This document shows, piece by piece, positions 43,575 to 52,052 of a stretch of 64,000 nt of DNA. The position numbers were made by a program, and so were the translations under genes. The DNA is taken from the NCBI GenBank assembly GCA_001447805.1, contig CP013099.1:186001-250000 (forward strand), in the 5' to 3' direction. The DNA is from Candidatus Tenderia electrophaga. Lineage in GTDB: Bacteria; Pseudomonadota; Gammaproteobacteria; Tenderiales; Tenderiaceae. Each line of letters begins with the position of its first letter. The first letter of the stretch is position 1. The notes beneath the pieces were generated by a model, which worked only from the letters and a program-made list of their open reading frames with translations, did not search any database and had not been told where the DNA came from.

Positions 43575-44564
43575 CTACCCGGGTGGATTGTCGGCCTTGG
43601 GCTTGCGGTTGCGTTTCTTGGCGACCGGTTTGGCGTTTTGTTCCGCGTCGGCGAAGCCGCCGCTTTCCTGCAATACCCGTTCGCTGTCGCTGAGAATAAA
43701 ATCGAGAAAGGTGCGGCCCACCAGGGAGAGCTTTTTCCCCTTGAGGTGCACTGCGTACCAGCGGCGCTTGATGGGAAAGCCTTCGGCGTTCAGGACCACC
43801 AGCTTGCCGGCATTGCATTCCAATAACAGGCTGTGCAGCGACAACACCCCCAGTCCGAGTCCGGCCATCACCCCTTGCTTGATTGCCTCGCTGCTGCCCA
43901 GTTCCATGTAGGGCTCCAAGGCCATGCCGTATTTGTCCAGCATGCGGTCTACCACCATGCGCGTGCCGGAGTCCGCCTCGCGCACCAGGAAGCGATGCTT
44001 GACCAATTCTTCCAGGGGGATGTGTTGTCGCGGCGCCAAGGGATGGTTGGGATGGGCGGCGACGACCAGGATGTTTTCCAGAAAGGGGTAGGCCTCCAGA
44101 TTTTTCGAGTCGGGGATTTGGCCCATGACCACGAAATCATCCAGATTATCGGTAAGGCGCTGGATCACCGCGCCGCGGTTGGAAAAGTTGAAACTCGGCT
44201 CCACCTCCGGATACTGCTGCAGAAAGGCGCCGAGCAGGTGGGGGATGAAATATTTCGCTGTAGTGACCACCGACACCTTGAGCGGTCCCTTGACGCAGCC
44301 CTGCAGATTATCGACGGTGTTTTTCAGCGCTTCGATGCGGTCGAGGATGTCTTTGCTGGCCAGGGCCAGCTCTTCCCCGACGGCGGTGGGGAAAATTTTC
44401 TTGCCCACTTGCTCGAACAGCGGCATGCCGACTTGTTCCTCCAAGCGTTTGATTTGAATGGAGACAGCGGGCTGGGTCAGATGCAGTTCTTCGGCGGCGC
44501 GGGTGAAACTGCTGTTGCGCGCTACGGATTCGAACAGTCTGAGTTGCTGTAGGGTTAAATGCAT
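43575..44564 (-). CDS. cbbR: LysR-type regulator CbbR
   Basis: This 329-aa LysR regulator has an N-terminal HTH (LQQLRLFESVARNSSFTRAA, LHLTQPAVSIQIKRLEEQVG) and a periplasmic-binding-like effector domain (LKVSVVTTAKYFIPHLLGAF). The last ~25 residues are unusually lysine/arginine-rich. It lies divergently from cbbL, the classic arrangement of CbbR, which activates CO2-fixation genes in response to metabolic signals. Two TNA-N7-TNA motifs are in the shared intergenic region. Confidence 0.93.
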   Translation of the reverse strand: MHLTLQQLRLFESVARNSSFTRAAEELHLTQPAVSIQIKRLEEQVGMPLFEQVGKKIFPTAVGEELALASKDILDRIEALKNTVDNLQGCVKGPLKVSVVTTAKYFIPHLLGAFLQQYPEVEPSFNFSNRGAVIQRLTDNLDDFVVMGQIPDSKNLEAYPFLENILVVAAHPNHPLAPRQHIPLEELVKHRFLVREADSGTRMVVDRMLDKYGMALEPYMELGSSEAIKQGVMAGLGLGVLSLHSLLLECNAGKLVVLNAEGFPIKRRWYAVHLKGKKLSLVGRTFLDFILSDSERVLQESGGFADAEQNAKPVAKKRNRKPKADNPPG

Positions 44565-44577
44565 GGTCAGATTACCA

Positions 44578-44622
44578 TTAACAAATGTAAATGCATTTTA
44601 TAAAAACAATTAACTGTTGTTA
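44578..44622. promoter_or_regulatory. Two candidate CbbR binding sites in the cbbR-cbbL intergenic region
   Basis: TTA-N7-TAA at 44578-44590 and TTA-N7-TTA at 44610-44622 fit the TNA-N7-TNA half of CbbR operators. The second is part of the palindrome ATTAACTGTTGTTAAT (44609-44624), which also contains a LysR T-N11-A. They lie 14 bp from the cbbR start and overlap the likely cbbL -35. Confidence 0.6.
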
Positions 44623-44643
44623 ATCCCATTTGGCGTCTATAGT
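44615..44643 (+). promoter_or_regulatory. Probable cbbL promoter
   Basis: TATAGT at 44638-44643 is a plausible -10 box, and TGTTGT at 44615-44620 a -35 with a 17-bp spacer (TTGTTA at 44617 is an alternative). This would give a ~110-nt leader before ATG 44762, which is preceded by AGAGAGGATGCTACC. Confidence 0.5.
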
Positions 44644-44761
44644 TCTTCCCGCTAGCTGATATCGCTTTTTTTACCCGGAAAAGGCGCAGTTTAAAAAGGG
44701 GTTGAGGCGGGGTGGTCCCCTCCCAACCAATTCAACAAAGCAACATAGAGAGGATGCTACC

Positions 44762-46180
44762 ATGGCAAAGACCTATAGCGCGGGCGTAAAAGAGTACCGC
44801 GAAACCTACTGGATGCCGGACTATACGCCCAAAGAGAGCGACGTTCTGGCCTGTTTCAAGGTTGTTCCCCAGGCGGGCGTGTCCCGTGAAGAGGTCGCCG
44901 CGGCAGTTGCGGCCGAGTCTTCCACCGGCACCTGGACTACTGTCTGGACCGACCTGCTCACCGACCTGGACTACTATAAGGGCCGCGCCTACGCCATTGA
45001 AGACGTGCCGGGCGACGACGCTGCCTTCTACGCCTTCATCGCTTATCCCATCGATCTGTTCGAAGAAGGCTCCGTCGTTAACGTACTGACCTCCCTGGTC
45101 GGTAACGTGTTCGGCTTCAAGGCCCTGCGCTCTCTGCGTCTGGAAGATGTGCGCTTCCCGCTGGCCTATGTCATGACTTGTGGCGGTCCGCCCAACGGTA
45201 TCCAGGTCGAGCGCGACAAGATGAACAAATACGGTCGTCCGCTGCTGGGCTGCACCATCAAGCCCAAGCTGGGTCTGTCGGCCAAGAACTACGGCCGCGC
45301 CTGCTACGAAGGTCTGCGTGGCGGTCTGGATTTCACCAAGGACGACGAGAACGTCAACTCCCAGCCCTTCATGCGCTGGCGTGACCGCTTCCTGTTCGTG
45401 CAGGAAGCCACCGAGAAGGCCATCGCCGAAACCGGTGAGCGCAAGGGTCACTATTTGAATGTTACCGCGCCGACCCCGGAAGAGATGTACAAGCGTGCCG
45501 AATTCGCCAAGGAGATCGGCGCCCCCATCATCATGCATGACTACCTGACCGGTGGTTTGACCGCCAACACCGGCCTGGCCAACTGGTGTCGTGACAACGG
45601 CATGCTGCTGCACATTCACCGCGCCATGCATGCCGTGCTCGACCGCAACCCGCACCACGGTATCCACTTCCGCGTGCTGACCAAGGTGCTGCGTCTGTCC
45701 GGTGGCGACCATCTGCACTCCGGTACCGTTGTCGGTAAGCTGGAAGGCGACCGTGAAGCGACCCTGGGCTGGATCGATACCATGCGCGATTCCTACATCA
45801 AAGAAGACCGTTCACGCGGCCTGTTCTTCGACCAGGATTGGGGCGCCATGCCCGGCGTGATCCCGGTTGCCTCCGGTGGTATCCACGTCTGGCACATGCC
45901 GGCCCTGGTCAACATCTTCGGTGATGACTCCGTGCTGCAGTTCGGTGGCGGTACGCTGGGTCACCCCTGGGGTAACGCTGCGGGTGCCGCGGCCAACCGT
46001 GTTGCCGTCGAGGCCTGTGTCCAGGCACGCAACGAAGGTCGTGAGCTGGAGAAGGAAGGTAAGGAGATCCTGACCGCGGCTGCCAAGCACAGCCCCGAGC
46101 TCAAGATGGCCATGGAAACCTGGAAGGAAATCAAGTTCGAATTCGATACCGTGGACAAATTGGACGTTGCTCATAAGTAG
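44762..46180 (+). CDS. cbbL: RuBisCO large subunit, form I (CbbL)
   Basis: This 472-aa protein carboxylates ribulose 1,5-bisphosphate. The activation site [17 protein letters not shown] contains the carbamylated lysine (residue ~193). Other active-site motifs are [35 protein letters not shown] and [19 protein letters not shown]. Together with adjacent cbbS, cbbQ and cbbO this is the green-type IA form found without carboxysomes (IAq arrangement). ATG 44762 matches the usual start [17 protein letters not shown]. Codon use and GC resemble neighbouring genes. Confidence 0.98.
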   Translation: MAKTYSAGVKEYRETYWMPDYTPKESDVLACFKVVPQAGVSREEVAAAVAAESSTGTWTTVWTDLLTDLDYYKGRAYAIEDVPGDDAAFYAFIAYPIDLFEEGSVVNVLTSLVGNVFGFKALRSLRLEDVRFPLAYVMTCGGPPNGIQVERDKMNKYGRPLLGCTIKPKLGLSAKNYGRACYEGLRGGLDFTKDDENVNSQPFMRWRDRFLFVQEATEKAIAETGERKGHYLNVTAPTPEEMYKRAEFAKEIGAPIIMHDYLTGGLTANTGLANWCRDNGMLLHIHRAMHAVLDRNPHHGIHFRVLTKVLRLSGGDHLHSGTVVGKLEGDREATLGWIDTMRDSYIKEDRSRGLFFDQDWGAMPGVIPVASGGIHVWHMPALVNIFGDDSVLQFGGGTLGHPWGNAAGAAANRVAVEACVQARNEGRELEKEGKEILTAAAKHSPELKMAMETWKEIKFEFDTVDKLDVAHK

Positions 46181-46197
46181 CGCGCCGAGGCGTAAAT

Positions 46198-46290
46198 GTA
46201 GGTTGGGGTAAGCGTCTTTCGCGCACCCCAACATGCCGAGGTGAAGTAACCCTCCGTGTTGGGTTACGGCGTCGCCTAACCCAACCTACA
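46198..46290. repeat. Palindromic repeat between cbbL and cbbS
   Basis: TGTAGGTTGGGGTA at 46198-46211 pairs with CTAACCCAACCTACA at 46276-46290 (one or two mismatches). An inner pair of ACCCCAACA/TGTTGGGTTA segments extends the structure. This pattern is common as a dispersed intergenic repeat in gammaproteobacteria. Between cbbL and cbbS it could stabilise or process the transcript. Confidence 0.7.
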
Positions 46291-46331
46291 CCCAGAATCG
46301 AGTTCCAACCTTTTAATTTGAGGAAAAGACA

Positions 46332-46688
46332 ATGAGTGAAATGCAAGACTACAAATCAAGCCTGAGCGATGCCTCAAGCCGCAAGTTCGAGACCTTCTCC
46401 TACCTGCCGGCCATGAGTGATGAGCAGATCCGCGCCCAGGTGCAGTACATCGTCGACCGTGGCTGGAACCCGGCCATCGAACACACCGAGCCGCAGAACT
46501 CCAGCGGTTCCTACTGGTACATGTGGAAGCTGCCCATGTTCGGTGAGACCGACGTGGATCGCATCCTGCAGGAAGCGGAAGCCGCTCATAAGGCGCATCC
46601 CGACAACCATGTGCGTCTGATCGGCTATGACAACTTCGCCCAGTCGCAAGGTGCCTCCATGGTTATTTTTCGTGGAACACCTGCCTAA
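46332..46688 (+). CDS. cbbS: RuBisCO small subunit (CbbS)
   Basis: This 118-aa protein is the small subunit of form I RuBis[22 protein letters not shown] at the start, [27 protein letters not shown] and [15 protein letters not shown]. It completes the L8S8 holoenzyme. GAGGAAAAGAC precedes ATG 46332. The 151-bp gap from cbbL holds the palindromic repeat. Confidence 0.97.
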   Translation: MSEMQDYKSSLSDASSRKFETFSYLPAMSDEQIRAQVQYIVDRGWNPAIEHTEPQNSSGSYWYMWKLPMFGETDVDRILQEAEAAHKAHPDNHVRLIGYDNFAQSQGASMVIFRGTPA

Positions 46689-46704
46689 GCGTTGGTAATA
46701 AGGG

Positions 46705-46763
46705 GTGGCCCGGCTTGCCGGGCCACTTACTAAAGCATCTGAACCTCAGGTGCTTTAGTAAGT
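46705..46763. terminator. Two tandem hairpins between cbbS and cbbQ
   Basis: GTGGCCCGGC/GCCGGGCCAC (46705-46726) is a perfect 10-bp GC stem. Sharing its last two bases, ACTTACTAAAGCA/TGCTTTAGTAAGT (46725-46763) is a perfect 13-bp stem. There is no T tract. They are candidates for an intercistronic stabiliser or attenuator that sets cbbLS above cbbQO. Confidence 0.65.
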
Positions 46764-46790
46764 GTGAGGGTACATCGAGAGGATAAAACC

Positions 46791-47621
46791 ATGAGCCAAG
46801 TCGCTGAATTGAAAGGTGCCGATATCGCCAAACAATATCTGGTTGCGGAAGAACCCTACTACTGCCCCGTGGCCGACGAGGTCGAGACCTACGAGGCCGC
46901 CTATGAGGCGCGCATGCCCATGATGCTGAAGGGTCCGACAGGCTGCGGTAAGTCGCGCTTCGTCGAATACATGGCCTGGAAGCTGGGCAAGCCCTTGATC
47001 ACTGTGGCCTGTAACGAGGACATGACCGCCTCCGACCTGGTGGGCCGCTTCCTGCTCGACAAGGACGGCACGAAGTGGCAGGACGGCCCCTTGACCCTGG
47101 CGGCGCGCATCGGCGCCATCTGCTATCTCGATGAGGTGGTGGAGGCGCGCCAGGACACCACCGTAGTCATCCATCCGCTCACCGACCACCGCCGCGAACT
47201 ACCGCTGGACAAGAAGGGCGAGTTGGTCAAGGCGCATGCGGATTTCCAATTGGTGATCTCCTACAATCCCGGTTATCAGAGCCTGATGAAGGACCTGAAG
47301 CAATCCACCAAGCAGCGTTTCGGGGCCCTGGACTTCGACTATCCCTCGACGGAGATCGAGGCCGACATCGTCGCCGCCGAGGCCGGTATCGACAAGGACG
47401 TCGCCGACAAGCTGGTGCAGATCGCCCATCGCGCCCGCAATCTCAAGGGGCACGGCCTGGATGAAGGCATTTCCACCCGCCTGCTGGTCTATGCCGGTCA
47501 GCTGATCAACAAAGGCGTCAAGCCGGACGTAGCCTGCCGCGTAGCCCTAGTACGGCCGCTGACCGATGATCCGGATATGCGTGAGACCTTGGATGCGGCG
47601 GTATCGACGTTCTTCGAATAA
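46791..47621 (+). CDS. cbbQ: RuBisCO activase subunit CbbQ (MoxR-type AAA ATPase)
   Basis: This 276-aa ATPase has Walker A GPTGCGKSRFVEYMAW near residues 43-58, Walker B-like AICYLDEVVEAR, and the sensor VISYNPGYQSLMKDLK. It is the CbbQ/NirQ/NorQ family. With CbbO it forms a hexameric activase that removes inhibitory sugar phosphates from RuBisCO. ATG 46791 follows GAGAGGATAAAACC. The 148-bp gap to cbbO holds a repeat-like segment. Confidence 0.96.
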   Translation: MSQVAELKGADIAKQYLVAEEPYYCPVADEVETYEAAYEARMPMMLKGPTGCGKSRFVEYMAWKLGKPLITVACNEDMTASDLVGRFLLDKDGTKWQDGPLTLAARIGAICYLDEVVEARQDTTVVIHPLTDHRRELPLDKKGELVKAHADFQLVISYNPGYQSLMKDLKQSTKQRFGALDFDYPSTEIEADIVAAEAGIDKDVADKLVQIAHRARNLKGHGLDEGISTRLLVYAGQLINKGVKPDVACRVALVRPLTDDPDMRETLDAAVSTFFE

Positions 47622-47626
47622 GATAA

Positions 47627-47680
47627 TCCCCCTTCAACCCCTCCTGTGTTTTTCAAAGGGGAATGCGGGGGCAGAGGAGT
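47627..47680. repeat. Repeat-like palindrome between cbbQ and cbbO
   Basis: AATCCCCCTTCAACCCCTCC pairs partly with TTCAAAGGGGAATGCGGGGG, both of a form frequently seen as dispersed intergenic repeats in proteobacteria. The pairing is imperfect and the boundaries uncertain. Confidence 0.35.
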
Positions 47681-47769
47681 AAACCGGGACTGCGCTCCAA
47701 GTTCCGCTTTGTAGAAGGGCACCCAACGGGCATAAGGATTTAGGGCATCTAAACACGAGGCATGTCATC

Positions 47770-50100
47770 ATGAGCATCAACCTGGATGATTACCGCGAAC
47801 AACTGGAAAAGGCCGCGCCCGAATTAAAGGACACGCTCGATTCCACCTTCCATGAGGCGGCGCGCTGCATGTCGCCGCAGGGCCTGAACGATTATATGGA
47901 AGGGGCCAAGGGCCTGGCCAGTCTGGGCCGCGGTCCGCATCTGGTCGCTTCGTATCTGGAAGAAATGCCGGCAGTGGTCAAGGAGTGCGGCGAGGACATC
48001 ATCCGCGACTGCATCAGCGCCGCGATGAAGCTTTCATCCATGACCTCCGGCGGAGTCATTGCCATGATGTTCGCCACCCTGCCCACCGTGGCGCGGCGCT
48101 TGGGTGATCCGGAGCTGCTGCGCGGCTATCTGGGCCTGATCCATCAGCTCTCGGCTAAATCGCCGCGCGGCCTGCGGCCCATGTTGGATGTGTTGGATGA
48201 ACTCCTCGGCAAGCTCACGCTCAGCGGTCTCAAGCGCTGGGCCCTGTGGGGGGCGCAGGCGTATGCCCGCGACCTGCAGGGGCAGGTGGCGTATTTCGGC
48301 CTCAAGACCGAGGACAGCCAGGCCATGCTGCAGAAAGAACGCCGCGGCACCCTGTTTATCGACAACCAGCGTAAGATCAATTTTTATCTACGCGCTCTGT
48401 GGGGGCGTGACTTTTTCATCCGTCCCACGGCCGCCGATCACGAAGGTTTTCGCCCCTACCTCGAGGCGCGGGTGATGCACCTGCCCGACGCCGTGGACGG
48501 CATCGGTGAGGTTTCCGGTACCGAGCTGTATCGCGCCACCGCCGTGCACATGGGGGCGCATTTGCTCTATACCCCCGCGCCTTTGTCGGCCGAACAGCTG
48601 AGTCCGGCACAAATGTTTTTCATCGGCCTGGCCGAGGACGCGCGCGTCGAGTACTGCGCCGTCCAGGATTTTCCCGGCTTGAGAAAGCTGTGGGGTTCGC
48701 TGTTGGCTATGGACTATCCGGAGCCCGCCCAGCATGCCACCATCCCTATGCTTGAACACATGGCGTTGATGTTGCTGGATGCCAAGGTCAAATCAGACGA
48801 TGCCGATTTCAACGCCCTGGCGGAAAAATTTCACACCAATATCGAGGCCAATAAGGACGATCCCCAGTTTTCCTGGCATATCGGCTTGGAGCTGCACAAT
48901 ATCCTAACGGCACGCAAGCAACTGCCCAGCCTGCGCATCCTGGAATCGATGCGCATCCCCTACCGCGATGACAACCGCCTGATCTGGGACTTCGACGAGT
49001 TCGCCTGGCAGGACAGCGAAGAATATGTCGCCGCCAGCCAGCGCCAGGTGCGCAAGTATGTCAATGTCATGGAGATGGTCAACGAGGTGGATACCGAACT
49101 GGCCGGCGACGACGCCCAGGAGGTGTGGGTGCTGGACAGCGAGCTGTTTCCCTACGAAGACGAGGGTGTCAGCTATAACCAGATGGAAGGCAAGGAGCCG
49201 GTCAGCGATCCGTTTCACTATCACGAATGGGATTACCAGGTGCAACTGCATCGGCCCGATTGGGCGGCGGTCTACGAGCGGCGTCAGCCCAAGGGCGATC
49301 CGGAGGTGATCGAGGATATCCTGGTGGAATACAAGCCGGTTGCCTATCGCATCAAGCAGATCATCGACATGCTGCAGCCGGAAGGCGTGCAGCGAGTGCG
49401 TAATATGGAGGACGGCGACGAGATCGACATCAATGCCGCCATCGACGCCATGATCGCCATCCGCATGGGGGACCAGCCCAATCCGCGCATCACCATGCGC
49501 AATGTGATCCAGAACCGCGACCTGGCGGTGGTGATTCTGCTCGACCTGTCCGAGTCCACCAATGAAAAGGTGGAGGGCAGCGACAAGACCATCCTGGAAC
49601 TGACGCGCGAGGCCTGTGCCCTGGTGGCGACCGCCATCAACGGTATCGGTGACCCCTTCGCCATTCACGGCTTCGCCTCCGACGGCCGCCACGATGTGCA
49701 GTACTATCGCTTCAAGGATTTCAACCAAAAATTGGACGATAATGTGAAGTCGCGTCTGGCGGGCATGCAAGGCGGCCTGTCCACCCGCATGGGCGCGGCC
49801 ATGCGCCATGCCGGGCAGTATTTGCTCAAGCAGCCGGAGCGCAAAAAACTACTATTGGTGGTGAGTGACGGCGAGCCCGCCGATGTGGACGAGCGCGATC
49901 CGCAGCATCTGCGTATGGACACCAAGAAGGCGGTGGACGAGCTTTACAGCAAGGGCGTTATGAGCTATTGCCTGACACTCGATCCCAACGCCGACAGCTA
50001 CGTGAAGCGTATCTTCGGCGCCAACAACTACACCGTTATCGATCACGTACAGCGACTGCCGGAGAAATTACCGACCTTGTTTGCCAGTCTCACCAGTTAG
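47770..50100 (+). CDS. cbbO: RuBisCO activation protein CbbO (VWA-domain)
   Basis: This 776-aa protein is the partner of CbbQ. Its C-terminal ~190 residues form a von Willebrand A domain with the MIDAS motif DLSES (residues ~591-595) and the later STRMGAAMRHAGQYL and VVSDGEP. The N-terminal two thirds are the CbbO adaptor region that binds CbbQ and, through MIDAS, RuBisCO. Length is typical. GAGGCATGTCATC precedes ATG 47770. The last base of its TAG stop lies inside the miniature element that begins there. Confidence 0.96.
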   Translation: MSINLDDYREQLEKAAPELKDTLDSTFHEAARCMSPQGLNDYMEGAKGLASLGRGPHLVASYLEEMPAVVKECGEDIIRDCISAAMKLSSMTSGGVIAMMFATLPTVARRLGDPELLRGYLGLIHQLSAKSPRGLRPMLDVLDELLGKLTLSGLKRWALWGAQAYARDLQGQVAYFGLKTEDSQAMLQKERRGTLFIDNQRKINFYLRALWGRDFFIRPTAADHEGFRPYLEARVMHLPDAVDGIGEVSGTELYRATAVHMGAHLLYTPAPLSAEQLSPAQMFFIGLAEDARVEYCAVQDFPGLRKLWGSLLAMDYPEPAQHATIPMLEHMALMLLDAKVKSDDADFNALAEKFHTNIEANKDDPQFSWHIGLELHNILTARKQLPSLRILESMRIPYRDDNRLIWDFDEFAWQDSEEYVAASQRQVRKYVNVMEMVNEVDTELAGDDAQEVWVLDSELFPYEDEGVSYNQMEGKEPVSDPFHYHEWDYQVQLHRPDWAAVYERRQPKGDPEVIEDILVEYKPVAYRIKQIIDMLQPEGVQRVRNMEDGDEIDINAAIDAMIAIRMGDQPNPRITMRNVIQNRDLAVVILLDLSESTNEKVEGSDKTILELTREACALVATAINGIGDPFAIHGFASDGRHDVQYYRFKDFNQKLDDNVKSRLAGMQGGLSTRMGAAMRHAGQYLLKQPERKKLLLVVSDGEPADVDERDPQHLRMDTKKAVDELYSKGVMSYCLTLDPNADSYVKRIFGANNYTVIDHVQRLPEKLPTLFASLTS

Positions 50101-50367
50101 GGCCTGTTCACACTATTTGAGCCGCGGCGTTGCCGCCCCAAAAGGCGCCAGGCAAGGCGCGAGGAGAGAAGTTTGGTGATTCCAAATGAACGACGAGTAA
50201 CGCCGCATGGCGCCTTTTGGGGCGGCAACCCGGAGGGACGGGGCCCATTTACCGCAATACGGCGTTGCACCTCGCTTATGTACAATAAGTACACTGCGCT
50301 CGGTGCGCCTTGTCTCGCGGTAAATGGGCCTCCGGCGCCGTGGTTCAAATAGTGTGAACAGGCCCTA
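50098..50367. mobile_element. Miniature inverted-repeat element (MITE-like) at the cbbO stop codon
   Basis: 23-bp perfect terminal inverted repeats, beginning TAGGGCCTGTTCACAC, lie at 50098-50120 and 50345-50367. The outermost TA pairs are probably a TA target duplication. Internal palindromes at 50130-50150/50208-50228 (21-bp perfect arms) and 50242-50255/50317-50330 (14-bp arms) would fold into a multi-stem structure. The 270-bp element has no open frame. The stop codon of cbbO (TAG) consists of the TA plus the first G of the element. Confidence 0.92.
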
Positions 50368-50371
50368 GGAC

Positions 50372-50746
50372 ATGCCGGTGAGCAGGGTCGATGATGTCCC
50401 GGTCTATGAACAACGTGGCGATGTCATCGAGGCGAACCTGTATAATCTGTGGCGGCGGGCAAAATTGCGTTTTGCCACGCCCCTGCGCTTGGAGTTCGAT
50501 GAACTCCCGGGTATAGCGATGATTTTGGAGCGCAGCGAGTGGGCCTGCGTCAACGGACAGCAGAACGACCTGCCGCTATTGGCATGGGTGGAATTCGAAG
50601 ATCAAGGGCGTGACAGTTTGCATACGCCGGTGCCGTGCAAGCTGAATTATTATCACTACGCCGCTTCAAAATATCGCGGCCGCGTCTTGCAGTTAATGGC
50701 GATGGCGCTGGAACGGCAGCTGCACGAGGACGACAAGGACGCGTAG
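50372..50746 (+). CDS. Conserved hypothetical protein downstream of cbbO
   Basis: This 124-aa protein has no recognised family. It is acidic/aromatic with FDELPGIAMILERSEWACVN, LPLLAWVEFEDQGRDSLHTP and KLNYYHYAASKYRGRVLQLM. It has no signal peptide or membrane segment. ATG 50372 starts 5 bp after the right end of the miniature element, so its expression may depend on readthrough or sequences in that element. Its place between cbbO and the aldolase gene suggests a role tied to carbon fixation, but this is inference. Confidence 0.7.
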   Translation: MPVSRVDDVPVYEQRGDVIEANLYNLWRRAKLRFATPLRLEFDELPGIAMILERSEWACVNGQQNDLPLLAWVEFEDQGRDSLHTPVPCKLNYYHYAASKYRGRVLQLMAMALERQLHEDDKDA

Positions 50747-50795
50747 GGGCGTTACTCAAAACGCACAGATATGTTCGTGAAGTAGGAGGACGGCA

Positions 50796-52052
50796 ATGCC
50801 AATCGTCAACATGCGCGACATGCTCCACCATGCCTACGACAACAGTTATGCGGTGGGCGCCTTCGATTTGGTCAGTCTCGATTTTCTCGAAGCGGTCATC
50901 GGCGCCGCCGAACGTTGCCGCGCACCGGTGATTCTGAGTATCGCCGAACCCCACTTTGCCCATTATGATTTCGAACTCATGCTGCCCGCGGTGGAGGCCG
51001 CCGCGCGGCGCGCCTCGGTACCGGTGGCGATCCAGCTCGACCACGGCGCCAGTCGCGAAGCGGCGATGCGCGCCATCAATCTCGGCTGCAACGGTGTCAT
51101 GCTCGACGCCTCCAATCAATCCCTGCCGGACAATATCCACGCCACCGCCGAGGTGGTGGAAATGGCCCACAGTTGCGGCGTGCCGGTGGTGGGTGAGCTG
51201 GGTTATGTGGCCGGCGTGGAAGGCGAAGGCGCCGAGCAACACCCGGGTGAGGCCGCTTATACCGTGCCGGCCGAGGCCAAGGCCTATGTGGAGCGTACCG
51301 GCGTCGATTTTCTCGCCGTTTCCATCGGTACCGTGCAGGGTCGGTTCAAAGGGCGCGCCAAGCTCGATTTTCAGCGCCTCAAACAGATCCACCAGGCGGT
51401 CAACCTGCCGCTGGTGATTCACGGCGGCAGCGGTCTGAGCGAGGATCAGTTCCGGCGCCTCAGCGCCTACGGCGTAGCCAAGATTAACTATTACACCGCC
51501 CTGTCCGATCTGGCCGCCCAATCCATGCGCGAACAGATGAAGCGACAGCGCAACGCCAGCTTCACCGCCCTCAAGCAGGGCGTCAAAGAGGCGGTGGGCA
51601 GCGAGGTGGAGCGCTGTCTGCGCGCCTGGGGCAGCGCCGGACGTGCCGCCGAGGTGCTGGCACAATGCCGGCCCTGGCTGCCGGTGGAGCACTTGATCAT
51701 CTACAACATCGAGGGCATGACGCCGGAGGACGCCGAGGCCATGATGGCCGAGGGCCGGCGCGTGCTGAGCCGTATCCCCGGCGTGCGCGAGGTGATGACC
51801 GGTGAGGCCGTGAAGGAGGGCGCCGACTACCGCTATTGCTTTCTGGTGCGCTTCGTCAGCCAGGCGGTGATCGACAAGTACCGCCATCATCCCGATCACG
51901 TCGCTTTCGCCGATAATCTGTTCCGCCCCTTCGCCGCCGATCGTATCAGCATTGATTACCAGGTCCTTGAACCCGGTGCCGACACCGGTTTTAAGAGTCG
52001 CTACGCCAGTCGTTATCACCGTGCCTATCTGGACGCGGTGGAATCGGCCTGA
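50796..52052 (+). CDS. Class II ketose-bisphosphate aldolase with C-terminal Dabb-like domain
   Basis: This 418-aa protein begins with a class II aldolase domain (~1-280): VGAFDLVSLDFLEAVIGAAE, VPVAIQLDHGASREAAMRAI with the zinc-binding histidine, GVPVVGELGYVAGVEGE, LPLVIHGGSGLSEDQFRR and VAKINYYTALSDLA. The last ~115 residues (VEHLIIYNIEGMTPEDAEAM ... DYRYCFLVRFVSQAVIDKY ... HVAFADNLFRPFAADR) read as a stress-responsive A/B-barrel (Dabb) domain, rarely joined to an aldolase. Fructose- or sedoheptulose-bisphosphate aldolase in the Calvin cycle is the likely role. GTAGGAGGACGGCA precedes ATG 50796. The 3' end overlaps the convergent GGDEF/EAL gene by 28 bp. Confidence 0.85.
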   Translation: MPIVNMRDMLHHAYDNSYAVGAFDLVSLDFLEAVIGAAERCRAPVILSIAEPHFAHYDFELMLPAVEAAARRASVPVAIQLDHGASREAAMRAINLGCNGVMLDASNQSLPDNIHATAEVVEMAHSCGVPVVGELGYVAGVEGEGAEQHPGEAAYTVPAEAKAYVERTGVDFLAVSIGTVQGRFKGRAKLDFQRLKQIHQAVNLPLVIHGGSGLSEDQFRRLSAYGVAKINYYTALSDLAAQSMREQMKRQRNASFTALKQGVKEAVGSEVERCLRAWGSAGRAAEVLAQCRPWLPVEHLIIYNIEGMTPEDAEAMMAEGRRVLSRIPGVREVMTGEAVKEGADYRYCFLVRFVSQAVIDKYRHHPDHVAFADNLFRPFAADRISIDYQVLEPGADTGFKSRYASRYHRAYLDAVESA

